From positions 62,001-126,000 of the forward strand of contig NZ_FOMH01000002.1 in the NCBI RefSeq assembly GCF_900112575.1: a stretch of 64,000 nt of DNA, given 5' to 3'. Below, piece after piece: positions 34,035 to 43,153 of this stretch. Within the stretch, counting starts at the first letter, position 1, and every line of letters starts with the position of its first letter. This DNA comes from Flavobacterium phragmitis. Lineage in GTDB: Bacteria > Bacteroidota > Bacteroidia > Flavobacteriales > Flavobacteriaceae. Position numbers and translations under genes: made by a program. The notes below the pieces were generated by a model. The model searched no databases and was not told where the DNA came from. It was given only the letters and a program-made list of their open reading frames with translations.

Positions 34035-34141
34035 GTGGTTCGATTCTAGCAACTTCAATTTTGCAGAACATATAAATGACAGTGTTTGCAGCAGAACAAG
34101 GTTCGAATCCCGTTATGGTAAAATGCCTTTTGCTTTTTAAT

Positions 34142-37100
34142 TTACTCGACAATTATTTTTCTAGCAACAGCATAACCTTCACTTTCTAAATACACATAAT
34201 AAATTCCTTTTGGGAATCCTGATAAATTGATGCTGTTAGTGTTTGAGCCATTAGCAAATTTGACAGTTTTTACCAACTTTCCTGATGTTTCGTACACATT
34301 TGCCTTTTCTAGCACAATGTTGTCAATATATAATTCTCCTTTGGTCGGATTAGGATAAATGTCAATTTTGTCAAAAATTAAATCTTCGATTCCTAAAGTG
34401 CAAGTTGTTTTCGAATAAATTGCTAATGCATCTTTGGCTGTTGACCAATTGGCATTAGCATAAGCAGCATCATCTACCTGAATACAGGATAGTGAAGCAT
34501 TTGTTTTGAAATTGACAGTAGCTAGTTTGCTATTTTTTCCATTGTTTAAATTCAAAGAGATCAATTTATTATTGGAACAATTCACATCTGTAAGAAGAGT
34601 ATTCTGAGAAAGGTCTAAACTTACTATTAGATTGTTAGAACAACTCAATTTAGTCAACCATACATTTTTAGAAACATCTAAGGCCGTTAGTTGATTAGAA
34701 ACGCTGGTTTTGGCATTGATTTTTTTATTGGTTGTTACCATACCATCACAATACAGTTCTGTAAGCTGGGTGTTTTTAGAAACATCTAAAATCGATAGTG
34801 GATTCTTTGAACAATCTAAATATTTCAGTGCCGTGTTAGAAGATACATCTATTGAAGTCAATAAATTTCCTTGACAGTTTAAGGTTTCCAGGTTTGAAAA
34901 ATATTGGATACCTGATAAACTGGTAATACCGGAATTGGAAATATCTAAACTGGTTACATTTTTTATGCTGGACAATAAAACAGAACCGTCTTTAACAGTA
35001 TCAATCCCTAAAGCGATTAACTTGTTCTCGAACTCACCATTAACTTCAATAACGGCAGGGCAACTATGCGAATAACTTGCAGTAGCATCTTTGGCTGTAG
35101 CCCAATTTGCGGTAGAATAACTAGCATTATCCACCTGAATGCAGGTTAAATCAGGGTTGTTTGTAAAGTTATTGGTGCTTACAAACCAAGCATTCTTTCC
35201 ATTCTGCATATTTAGACTTCTTAATTTATTATTATAGCAATAAAAAGTTCCTAAGCTGGTATTCTTAGAAACATCTAAAGCCGTTAATTGATTATCATAA
35301 CAATCTAACTTTGTTAATCTAATATTTTTAGAAACATCTAAAGCCGTTAATTGATTAGAATAACAAACTAAATATACTAAACCGGCATTCTTTGAAACAT
35401 CTAAAGCCGTTATTTGATTCTGATGACAATATAATTCTACCAAAGCAAAACTATTAGCAATATACAAACTCGTTAATTGATTATTTTCACAATGTAAAGT
35501 CTGTAAATTTCTAAAATCTTGAATTCCGGTTAAATCACTAATAGAACTGGAGGAAACATCCAAGTCGTTTAACCAATAAACGTTGGATGTTAACACTTTT
35601 CCGTCAGGAGTTCCAAAATCAATTCCTAATGAGATTAACTTCTTTTCAAAATTCACATCAGGAATAACGGTGTATGCTGAGCAATCTCTGCTATAACTTG
35701 CAGAAGCGTCCTTATATGACTTCCAAGTGTTATTCGAATAATAATCGCTATCTGCCTGAATGCATCCTAAATCAGGGTTACTTTTAAAGTTTTTGGTATT
35801 GAGATATTCATTGCGTCCATTCTTCAAATTTAAACTCGTTAACTGATTCGAACTGCAGTCTATATTTCTTAAACCCATATTCTTAGAAACATCTAAATCT
35901 GTTAATTGATTAGAATAGCAATACAGGTCGGTTAAAGCTGTATTCTTAGAAGCATCTAAAGTTTTTAGTTGGTTGGAATAACAATATAATTTGGTTAAAA
36001 CACTGCTTTTAGAAACATCAAAACTTATTAATTGATTATTATGGCATCTTAGTTCTGTCAGCGAAACATTTTGCGAAACATTTAAGCTTGCCAATTGATT
36101 GGAATAACAGTATAATTCTATTAAAGCCGCATTCTTAGAAACATCCAAAGCCGTTAATTGATTAGAATAACAATACAGCAATGTCAGAGCTAAACTATTC
36201 GAAACATCTAAAGCTGTTAATTTGTTGGAATAGCACGTTAATTGCTCTAAAGCGGTATTCTTAGAAACATTTAAACTCGTTAATTGATTCGATTCACAAT
36301 ATAATCTTGTTAAAGCAATATTCTTGGACACATCTAAAGACGTTAATTGATTGCCATTACAATTTAAAAACTGTAAAGCCGTAAAATCTTGAATTCCAGC
36401 TAAATTAGTAATAGAACTGCTTGAGACATCTAAAGAAGTTAATGCAGCAATCTTAGCTGTTGGCACTTTTCCATCAACTGCTCCAAAATCAATTCCTAAA
36501 TAAATCAGCTTCTTCTCAAAATTCACATCAGGAATAAGGGTATATTGAACAAAAGCTGAGCAGTCTAAACTATAACTTGCCTCAGCATCTTTGGCTGTCC
36601 AATTGGCAGTAGAATAAGCCACATTATCTACCTGAATACAGCTTAAGCTATTACTATCAAAGGCACTATTGGTTGATAATTTAGAATTATTTCCATTTTT
36701 CAAATTAAGACTTACCAATTGATTATCAGAACAATCTAAATATGTCAAAGCAGTATTCTTGGAAAGATCTAAGTTCTTTAGTTGATTATTATAACAATGT
36801 AAAATTGTTAAAGAAGTATTCTTAGAAACATCTAAAACTGTTAGTAGGTTATGATAACAACGTAACTCTGTTAAAGCAGTATTCTTGGAAACGTCTATAG
36901 TTGTTAAGTAATTGCTTCCAAAACTCAAGTAGGTTAAAGCGGTATTCTCGGAAACATCTAAAGACGTTAATTGATTGCTATCACAAAACAAAGATTTTAA
37001 AGCAGTGAAATCCTGAATCCCGGTTAAATCGGCAATGAAACCGACTCCCCTAACATTTAAAGTAGTCAGGGTATTTATTTTTGAAGTTAAAACTTTACCA

Positions 37101-37231
37101 TCTGGTGTGCCTGAATCAATTCCCTGACGGATTAGTTCTGCCTCAAAATATGCATCGGGAATCAGGGTGTATTGTTGGGCAAAAGAAGATACGCTGACAA
37201 AGAATATTAAATAAAGTAGTTTTATTTTCAT
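34142..37231 (-). CDS. Secreted leucine-rich repeat protein with T9SS sorting domain
   Basis: 1029 residues from the ATG at 37231, which opens a signal peptide (MKIKLLYLIFFVSVSSFAQ); the frame extends 11 codons upstream. Four modules follow. Each begins with a form of YTLIPDxxFExxLIxxGID, then DGKVxTxxI, contains a run of 21-residue repeats (NQLTALDVSKNTALTxLxCY) and closes with CIQVDNxxYSTANW, AKDAxASYS and a Cys. The C-terminal 75 residues (IYPNPTKGELYIDN, GFPKGIYYVYLE, ARKIIVE) are a type A sorting domain, so the protein is exported by type IX secretion and probably attached to the surface. A role in adhesion or binding is likely for the fold; the partner is unknown. Confidence 0.88.
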   Translation of the reverse strand: MKIKLLYLIFFVSVSSFAQQYTLIPDAYFEAELIRQGIDSGTPDGKVLTSKINTLTTLNVRGVGFIADLTGIQDFTALKSLFCDSNQLTSLDVSENTALTYLSFGSNYLTTIDVSKNTALTELRCYHNLLTVLDVSKNTSLTILHCYNNQLKNLDLSKNTALTYLDCSDNQLVSLNLKNGNNSKLSTNSAFDSNSLSCIQVDNVAYSTANWTAKDAEASYSLDCSAFVQYTLIPDVNFEKKLIYLGIDFGAVDGKVPTAKIAALTSLDVSSSSITNLAGIQDFTALQFLNCNGNQLTSLDVSKNIALTRLYCESNQLTSLNVSKNTALEQLTCYSNKLTALDVSNSLALTLLYCYSNQLTALDVSKNAALIELYCYSNQLASLNVSQNVSLTELRCHNNQLISFDVSKSSVLTKLYCYSNQLKTLDASKNTALTDLYCYSNQLTDLDVSKNMGLRNIDCSSNQLTSLNLKNGRNEYLNTKNFKSNPDLGCIQADSDYYSNNTWKSYKDASASYSRDCSAYTVIPDVNFEKKLISLGIDFGTPDGKVLTSNVYWLNDLDVSSSSISDLTGIQDFRNLQTLHCENNQLTSLYIANSFALVELYCHQNQITALDVSKNAGLVYLVCYSNQLTALDVSKNIRLTKLDCYDNQLTALDVSKNTSLGTFYCYNNKLRSLNMQNGKNAWFVSTNNFTNNPDLTCIQVDNASYSTANWATAKDATASYSHSCPAVIEVNGEFENKLIALGIDTVKDGSVLLSSIKNVTSLDISNSGITSLSGIQYFSNLETLNCQGNLLTSIDVSSNTALKYLDCSKNPLSILDVSKNTQLTELYCDGMVTTNKKINAKTSVSNQLTALDVSKNVWLTKLSCSNNLIVSLDLSQNTLLTDVNCSNNKLISLNLNNGKNSKLATVNFKTNASLSCIQVDDAAYANANWSTAKDALAIYSKTTCTLGIEDLIFDKIDIYPNPTKGELYIDNIVLEKANVYETSGKLVKTVKFANGSNTNSINLSGFPKGIYYVYLESEGYAVARKIIVE

Positions 37232-37688
37232 AGGTAATGTTTTGTTAATATTAAAGCTCCTCAAATATATAGAATATTAACTACTATCTTACATAGACTG
37301 TTAAAGAAATCAAAAAAATGTTTTAATCAAAAAAACATCTGCAAGTATATTTTTAAAAATTTCAAAGGAGATTATCCCAGATATTTAGAACCAGAAAATT
37401 TAGTATTCAGTGATTTTTATTTTCTTCAAATCATCAAGAAAATGATTCGAGAATTGTCCTGTTAGGTCTCAACAACTTAACAGGATTTGAACACCAAAAA
37501 TATAAAGGATATAAAGTTTTACATTCCTTTAAAGTGTTTTTACTTTTGTTCAAATGGTAAATAATTCGATTTAATTTAGAAAATGGTTTAACATTTACTT
37601 GAATTTAGCTCTGATAACTTCAATTATTAATTGCTGCTCGACTGAGTCAAAAAATTGGTTTGCTCCGAACAGCCGTTAGCACTTTTTT
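37232..37688. other. Intergenic stretch upstream of the leucine-rich repeat gene
   Basis: About 455 bp, AT-rich, no gene seen. It includes the promoter region of the leucine-rich repeat gene; no clear TAnnTTTG box could be fixed. A segment near 37625 (TTGCTGCTCGACTGAGTCAA) resembles one near 19630 and one near 38010, so there is a further short dispersed sequence before the REP copies. Confidence 0.35.
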
Positions 37689-37793
37689 TAGCCCCGATAG
37701 CAGTGGAAATCCTTCTGCACCGTGGTTCGGCGCAGAAGATTGCTTCGCCAGTTCGCTAGCGCTCGGGTGGAACGCATAGCGGGAAAAAGCTCC
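37689..37793 (+). repeat. REP palindromic repeat 8 with embedded cassette
   Basis: TAGCCCCGATAGCAGTGG to AGCGGGAAAAAGCTCCT. The right arm carries the same CTTCGCCAGTTCGCTAGCGC insert as REP 5 at the same position. Confidence 0.75.
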
Positions 37794-37824
37794 TGAAAAA
37801 CAACATTAAACCTAAAATAATACT

Positions 37825-37881
37825 ACCGGCCCTGCCACCTATCACAGATGCATAAAGGATTTAAATCAATACGGCTGTATA
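37825..37881 (+). pseudogene. Internal fragment g of the HTH gene
   Basis: Only about 57 bp, matching residues 58-76 (TGPATYHRCIKDLNQYGC-like, with His-Arg changed by substitutions). It breaks off at GCTGTATAAGCC and lacks the usual 3' end and R repeat. It begins 32 bp after REP 8, the same distance as fragment b after REP 1. Confidence 0.7.
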
Positions 37882-38068
37882 AGCCGCGAACCTGATTTAG
37901 AAGAAAAAGCAATTTCCGAAAGGCCCGGCTCTGCGGCTGCAAAACAAACAAGCTCTAAGATGATTTAAAATTTCATGATATTTGAATTTCCTGCCCTTAT
38001 TTTTTTAATATACCTGCTGCCCGGCTGAAGCAATAAATTGGTTTATTTCCATTTTCATGATCTGCTTA

Positions 38069-38482
38069 TTATCCGCAAAAATAAATAGCTGCCAGTCTGG
38101 CTATCACAAACATTCCCCCTGCAAACAATCCAACCGAAAGCAGCAATATCGTAAAGAAATTATCTTTCGGCGTTTTCTCGCTTTTAAGTTCTATGCCGTC
38201 AAACAATGGCTTGAGAGTCTTTTTACAGAAATAAATAAACCAGACCATTAAAATGGCCATGATAAGGTAAGCTGAGAGCCTATTTCCCTTAATATTTACA
38301 TTGATGCTGCAAAGACAGGTGATAATTACAAAAAACAGCATGCTAAACATAAAGGCCGCTATGCCCAGAATATTCCTAATTGCCGCATAGGCATATCTTT
38401 TGGAAGTCTCCTGATCATAGTTAAGATGATAATAATAGTTATTGAGTAATTTTTCGTAAAAAAAAAGCAATTTCGATTTCAT
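38069..38482 (-). CDS. Small membrane protein of unknown function
   Basis: 137 residues with three predicted membrane helices: IAAFMFSMLFFVIITCLCSI, LSAYLIMAILMVWFIYF, and FTILLLSVGLFAGGMFVIA. A charged loop (KKTLKPLFDGIELKSEKTPK) lies before the third. The N-terminus (FYEKLLNNYYYHLNY) is aromatic and cytoplasmic. I do not recognise the family. It is a solitary gene between REP copies 8 and 9, so it is probably island cargo. Confidence 0.6.
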   Translation of the reverse strand: MKSKLLFFYEKLLNNYYYHLNYDQETSKRYAYAAIRNILGIAAFMFSMLFFVIITCLCSINVNIKGNRLSAYLIMAILMVWFIYFCKKTLKPLFDGIELKSEKTPKDNFFTILLLSVGLFAGGMFVIARLAAIYFCG

Positions 38483-38863
38483 GCCTTAACATCATTTTTA
38501 ATGGTTAAAATTATTGGCATTTACCGAAAAAAGCAAATGCCAATATTGTTTTTTATTGGTTCGCCAGCGCTCGGGTGCAACGATATAGGACTAATAATTG
38601 TTGAATTTGTTCTAAATGTTCACGTATCTGCCCATTTCAAAAACTCGTGAATTTATTATAATAGTATTACCGTTGTCCTTAAAAAAATATTTTTCCTTCT
38701 ATTGCGCTGCTATTTTTTTTTCAAATGTTCTTTTTGAATCCTGTATGGATTTTTCGGTCACTTTCTCATTTATGATTAGCAGTACACCAGTTTGGTTTAA
38801 TTAGCTGGCTAATTCATACCTTCTCTGTCGCTGCCTGTCAAAAAAATATGCAAGCCAATACTC

Positions 38864-39075
38864 TAGCCCCGATTGCTTCGCCAGTTCGCTTCGCTTGTGT
38901 GCAGTGGAAATCCTTCTGCGCCGGGTTCGGCAAAGAAGATTAGAGCGGATAGCGGGAAAAAGCTCCTAAAAAATAATATTACATACAATTGACCCGAGGC
39001 TGGACACAAAAGATTGCTTCGCCAGTTCGCTGTCGCTCGGGTGCATCTTACAGCGGGAAGAGCTCCTGAAAAATA
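38864..39075 (+). repeat. REP repeats 9 and 10 (the second partial)
   Basis: REP 9 (38864-38967) carries the CTTCGCCAGTTCGCT insert in its left arm instead of the right, directly after TAGCCCCGATTG. REP 10 (39003-39075) is only a right half: ACACAAAAGATTG, the insert, CAGCGGGAAGAGCTCCT. Together they show that the insert can occupy either arm. Confidence 0.65.
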
Positions 39076-39112
39076 AATACTAATAATATATACACCACAT
39101 CCATAAAACAAA

Positions 39113-39138
39113 AAAGGCACCTGATTAGAGGTGCCTTT
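39113..39138 (-). terminator. Terminator of the cold-shock gene
   Basis: AAAGGCACCT and AGGTGCCTTT form a perfect 10-bp stem with a 6-nt loop, followed on the minus strand by a T-tract (TTTTTTGTTTT). It lies 22 bp beyond the end of the cold-shock gene. Confidence 0.8.
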
Positions 39139-39160
39139 ATAAGTTAACTGTGATAGTATA

Positions 39161-39352
39161 TTATGCTACAACTACGTTTACTGCGTTTGGACCTTTACGG
39201 CCTTCTTCTACGTCATATCGTACTGCATCGTTTTGAGCGATGTTTTCTGACAGACCTGAAGCATGAACAAAAACTTCGGCCCCTCCATTATTAGGAGTTA
39301 TGAATCCGAATCCTTTTTCTTCATTGAAAAATTTTACTGTACCTTCTTGCAT
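39161..39352 (-). CDS. Cold-shock domain protein
   Basis: 63 residues, the usual length. The OB-fold RNA-binding motifs RNP1 (KGFGFIT) and RNP2 (VFVHAS) are both present after MQEGTVKFFNEE. Such proteins bind single-stranded nucleic acid and melt RNA structure. It has its own promoter box and terminator and is a single-gene unit. It may be core genome or cargo. Confidence 0.95.
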   Translation of the reverse strand: MQEGTVKFFNEEKGFGFITPNNGGAEVFVHASGLSENIAQNDAVRYDVEEGRKGPNAVNVVVA

Positions 39353-39371
39353 TTTAATGTATTTAATTGCT

Positions 39372-39379
39372 CAAAGATA
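39372..39379 (-). promoter_or_regulatory. -7 promoter element of the cold-shock gene
   Basis: CAAAGATA is TATCTTTG on the minus strand, matching TAnnTTTG, ending 19 bp before the ATG. No clear -33 element. The leader would be short (about 12 nt). Confidence 0.5.
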
Positions 39380-39935
39380 ACGTTATTAAAATGGGAACCT
39401 ACTAATATTGAGGATTTTATTCTCATAAGTAATTCTGCATCCTAAAAACAAGGTTAAAAGCGCATTATAATTACAGTGGCGATAATAGTTCAATTCGCAT
39501 TATTTCCAGCAATTTAGCCCTTAAAGACAGAGAAAAATTAACATTAGTTTAAAAAAAATCTTTTTTCTGGAACACTGACAGAAAAAAGGAACTTAAAGAA
39601 TTAATTAATACCTCAAAAAATTATGAATTGGCGTTAAAAAACAATACCTTACAAAGAAAAGAGAACTATCTCAAAAAGCTTCATCATAAAATTTGCTGCT
39701 TATAGATTTATTTCTATTCGATATGGAAATAAACTTGGACAAATACTCATCAAATACACTGCCAAGGCATTCTAAATTGCAAATACAGGCCTATTTCTTA
39801 TATAAATGCAGGTATCCAGCCAAAAATGGAAAGCGCTGCGAATTCATCCTTTACAAAACTATTTAATAAAAGAATATTCAATTCTTAAATTTAAATCCAC
39901 CACTTTCAAAATTGGCATAATCCATTAAAGAACTT
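39380..39935. other. Gap with possible gene remnant
   Basis: About 555 bp without an intact gene. A plus-strand open segment at 39553-39705 without a start codon encodes a lysine-rich stretch (KELKELINTSKNYELALKN, then YLKKLHHK) and may be the tail of a decayed gene. The rest is AT-rich and includes the promoter region of the CheB/CheR kinase. Confidence 0.3.
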
Positions 39936-42900
39936 ATGAAAAGACCTAATTATATTATTGCTATCGGAGCTTCTGCAGGTGGTTTGGAAGAGATTAACAC
40001 TTTCTTTGAGCACACTCCACTCGATGGTGCCGCTTATATAATAGTCCAGCATCTATCGAGTGATTTTAAGAGCCGAATGGTTGAGCTGCTCTCAAAGCAC
40101 AGCAGACTTGAGGTAAAAGAAGCTGAACAAGGTATGATTGTCTGCAACAATGTGGTGTATCTCATTCCCAATAATAAGTTTATGACCATTAAAGATTATA
40201 AACTCTATCTGACAGATAAAAGCAAAATGAAGGGACCGCATCTGACTATCAATACTTTCTTTAATTCGCTTGCAGCAGCCTGTGGCAAAAATGCTATTGG
40301 CATCATTCTTTCAGGCTTAGGGTCGGATGGCACCCAAGGCATTAAAGCTATCAAAGAGGCCGGAGGAATGATTATTGCAAGAAATCCTGAAACAACAGAA
40401 TTCAGCAGCATGCCGGCACACGCCATTGCGACCGATATGGTGGATTTGGTTCTAGAACCCGCTTTTATGCCAAGTGCAATTGAATTTTATATAGATCATA
40501 ATCAAGCGGTATTGGACGAAAATAAAAATGAAGAAAAAATAATGTTTCAGATTACCAGCTTCATAAAGGAGAAATTATCCTTTGATTTCTCCGATTACAA
40601 GCTGACGACCCTTCTTAGAAGAACAAAAAGACGTGCAGCATCCATTAATATCTTCGCACTGGAAAAATATTTGGAAATATTGATCATAACTCCCGATGAA
40701 GTTCAGGCATTAGCCAACGATTTTTTGATTAGCGTAACATCCTTTTTTAGAGATAAAGATGCTTACGGGGTGATAGAGCAAAAAGTATTCCCAGAGTTGC
40801 TGAAAAACATGCTGCCCCACGAAGAAATCAAAATTTGGGTAGCGGGATGTGCTACAGGAGAAGAAGCCTATTCGCTGGCCATTTTGTTGAAAGAGCAGTT
40901 AAAAGGAAAATTTAAGGATACCATTGTAAAAATATTTGCAACCGATATTGATGCTGCAGCCTTGAAAAAGGCAGGTAAGGGCATTTACAGCGAAGATAGA
41001 ATGAAAAATGTAGATCCGATCCACTTAAAAAAATATTTTGACCAAAAAGGAAATGATTATATCGTCAGACCTGACATACGCAGGATGCTTATATTCGCCC
41101 AGCACGATCTTGTCAAAAATCCGCCTTATTGCAATATGCATTTTATCAGCTGCCGAAATGTGCTGATTTATATGACTCCTGTACTACAAAAAAAGGTATA
41201 TGCCATGCTGCTCTTTGGTCTTAAGACTAACGGCTATTTATTTTTAGGATCGAGCGAAAATCCATTGACTATTATCGAAAACTTGGAAATTGTCGATAAA
41301 AAATACCGTATCTATAAAAGTCTCAAAGACAAGCGCACAGCAACCTTTGGAACTTTTGCTCTCCCTGAAATGCTTGATGTAGCTCACAAGGCCTCTGTCA
41401 AGAAAGCCGATTCTTCAAGGTTTTTACACAACTCGCTAACTGATAAAATAAACATTGCCCTGGCTGACGCAATGGATTATCTTGCTGTCTGCGTGGATAA
41501 CGAAAATACCGTTATAAAAACCTACGGAAATACTTCTAAATACCTGATTCAGCAAAACTTCACCACCAATTTGGTAGAATTGCTTCCCACTCCCCTTGCA
41601 TTGGCTTACAATTCATTGAGCAGAGAGGCATTGAAGACCAATCAAACTAAAGGAGTCAAAGGGATATTGATTAATCAGAACGGTGTTGTGTCGCAAATAA
41701 AACTTTCGGTTAGTCCCGTATTGCTTGATTTCAACTTTAAGGGATTAATTGCAGTTTTTAATGATGACAGCAGCCTAATGGCTGATAAAAATGAATACGC
41801 AGTGTTCAATGAAAAAGAATTCCACAACAAGTATACCGAAATACTGGAAGAAGAATTAAAAGGAATCAAGAAAGAACTAACTGCCTCTTATGACAAATTA
41901 GATGCTACAAATGAAAACATGCAGTCTTTTAATGAAGAATTAATTTCGGCAAACGAGGAAATGCAGAGTACAAATGAAGAAATGCAGTCAGTAAATGAAG
42001 AATTAAATACTATAAACGCCGATTATCAGTTAAAAAACAAGGAACTGCTCGAAATCAATGATGACCTTAATAACTATTTTAGGAGTAATGTCAATGGCCA
42101 GCTTTTTATTGATAACGAAATGAGGCTGATGAAATTTTCTCCTGGAGCCATTAAACACATCAACTTACTGGAAACAGATATTGGAAGACCCATTACCCAT
42201 ATTTCTACAAACATAAAATTTGACACTATCATTGCCGACACAGAGCTGGTTTTAGAAAAAGGAGTGGTAATTACTAAGGAAATTCAAGCTGTCAACGGCA
42301 AATGGTATCAGGTTATGGTAATGCCCTACATTCAGACAAACCAAAATAATAATGGTGCGATTATAACTTTTAATGATATTACCGAATTAAAACATACCCA
42401 ATCTGAATTAAACGATAAAAATCTAAGCTTGCTGCGGATTAATGAAGATTTAGACCATTTTATCCATGCAGCCTCTCATGATCTTCTAACTCCTTTAGGC
42501 AATATTGAGACCACCATTAGAATTTTGAACGATGAAATGCCTTTAATCGATCCAACATATTCTAACTATTTGAATATTATTAATAGTTCAATAAAAAGCT
42601 TCCGCGGACTAATTACAGATATTGCAACAATTGCAAAGGTGGAAAATGATATGATTGCCCTTGAATCGGTTAATTTAAATGAAATAGTCGATACTATTGA
42701 ATGGAGCCTTAAAGATGCGATTTTAGCTTCAAGAGCAAAAATCACTAGGGATTTTGAAATAAATGAGATACGGTTTTCGAAAAAAAATCTCAGAAGCGTA
42801 CTATATAATATGATAGCCAATTCAATAAAATTCCGCAGTAACAATCCTCCCATAATTACAATTAAATCATTTAAGAAAGGAACTCAATGTATGTTGACAA

Positions 42901-43112
42901 TAGAGGATAATGGCAGCGGAATAACTGAACAGGGAATGGAGAAGATTTTCGATATGTATGGAAAGCTCCATCAAGATATTGAGGGATCTGGAATTGGACT
43001 TTATCTGGCTAAAAAAATTATAAATGCTGCCGGTGGAAACATACAGGTGGAGAGTGAGCTTAACAGAGGCACAAAATTCATCATCAATATCGGTGGAAAA
43101 TGTTTAGATTAA
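39936..43112 (+). CDS. CheB-CheR-PAS-histidine kinase fusion
   Basis: 1058 residues. Domains in order: CheB methylesterase (about 5-185) with IGASAGG Ser13, VQHLSSDF His39 and GLGSDGTQG Asp131; CheR methyltransferase (about 205-465) with AGCATGEEAYS for S-adenosylmethionine; a coiled coil (about 640-705) of repeated NEEMQSxNEE; a PAS domain; a HisKA dimerisation helix with HAASHDLLTPLGNIE (phospho-acceptor His); and an HATPase domain with DNGSGI and GSGIGLYLAKKI. There is no receiver domain in front of CheB. Such fusions occur without chemotaxis operons and probably link a methylation-type sensor to phosphorylation. It is followed by another kinase 41 bp downstream. Confidence 0.93.
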   Translation: MKRPNYIIAIGASAGGLEEINTFFEHTPLDGAAYIIVQHLSSDFKSRMVELLSKHSRLEVKEAEQGMIVCNNVVYLIPNNKFMTIKDYKLYLTDKSKMKGPHLTINTFFNSLAAACGKNAIGIILSGLGSDGTQGIKAIKEAGGMIIARNPETTEFSSMPAHAIATDMVDLVLEPAFMPSAIEFYIDHNQAVLDENKNEEKIMFQITSFIKEKLSFDFSDYKLTTLLRRTKRRAASINIFALEKYLEILIITPDEVQALANDFLISVTSFFRDKDAYGVIEQKVFPELLKNMLPHEEIKIWVAGCATGEEAYSLAILLKEQLKGKFKDTIVKIFATDIDAAALKKAGKGIYSEDRMKNVDPIHLKKYFDQKGNDYIVRPDIRRMLIFAQHDLVKNPPYCNMHFISCRNVLIYMTPVLQKKVYAMLLFGLKTNGYLFLGSSENPLTIIENLEIVDKKYRIYKSLKDKRTATFGTFALPEMLDVAHKASVKKADSSRFLHNSLTDKINIALADAMDYLAVCVDNENTVIKTYGNTSKYLIQQNFTTNLVELLPTPLALAYNSLSREALKTNQTKGVKGILINQNGVVSQIKLSVSPVLLDFNFKGLIAVFNDDSSLMADKNEYAVFNEKEFHNKYTEILEEELKGIKKELTASYDKLDATNENMQSFNEELISANEEMQSTNEEMQSVNEELNTINADYQLKNKELLEINDDLNNYFRSNVNGQLFIDNEMRLMKFSPGAIKHINLLETDIGRPITHISTNIKFDTIIADTELVLEKGVVITKEIQAVNGKWYQVMVMPYIQTNQNNNGAIITFNDITELKHTQSELNDKNLSLLRINEDLDHFIHAASHDLLTPLGNIETTIRILNDEMPLIDPTYSNYLNIINSSIKSFRGLITDIATIAKVENDMIALESVNLNEIVDTIEWSLKDAILASRAKITRDFEINEIRFSKKNLRSVLYNMIANSIKFRSNNPPIITIKSFKKGTQCMLTIEDNGSGITEQGMEKIFDMYGKLHQDIEGSGIGLYLAKKIINAAGGNIQVESELNRGTKFIINIGGKCLD

Positions 43113-43153
43113 TAAATACCTTTCTATTAACAATGTTATAATTCCTATTTAAT

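Noticed and set aside
34142..37231. Regularly spaced short DNA repeats (variants of TTAGAAACATCTAAAGC) that look CRISPR-like
   Set aside because: They encode the repeating LDVSKN unit of a continuous leucine-rich repeat protein; spacers are coding and similar to each other.
38616..38804. 62-residue plus-strand frame rich in Phe and Ser
   Set aside because: Low-complexity AT-rich sequence, no start context, no similarity to a known small protein.
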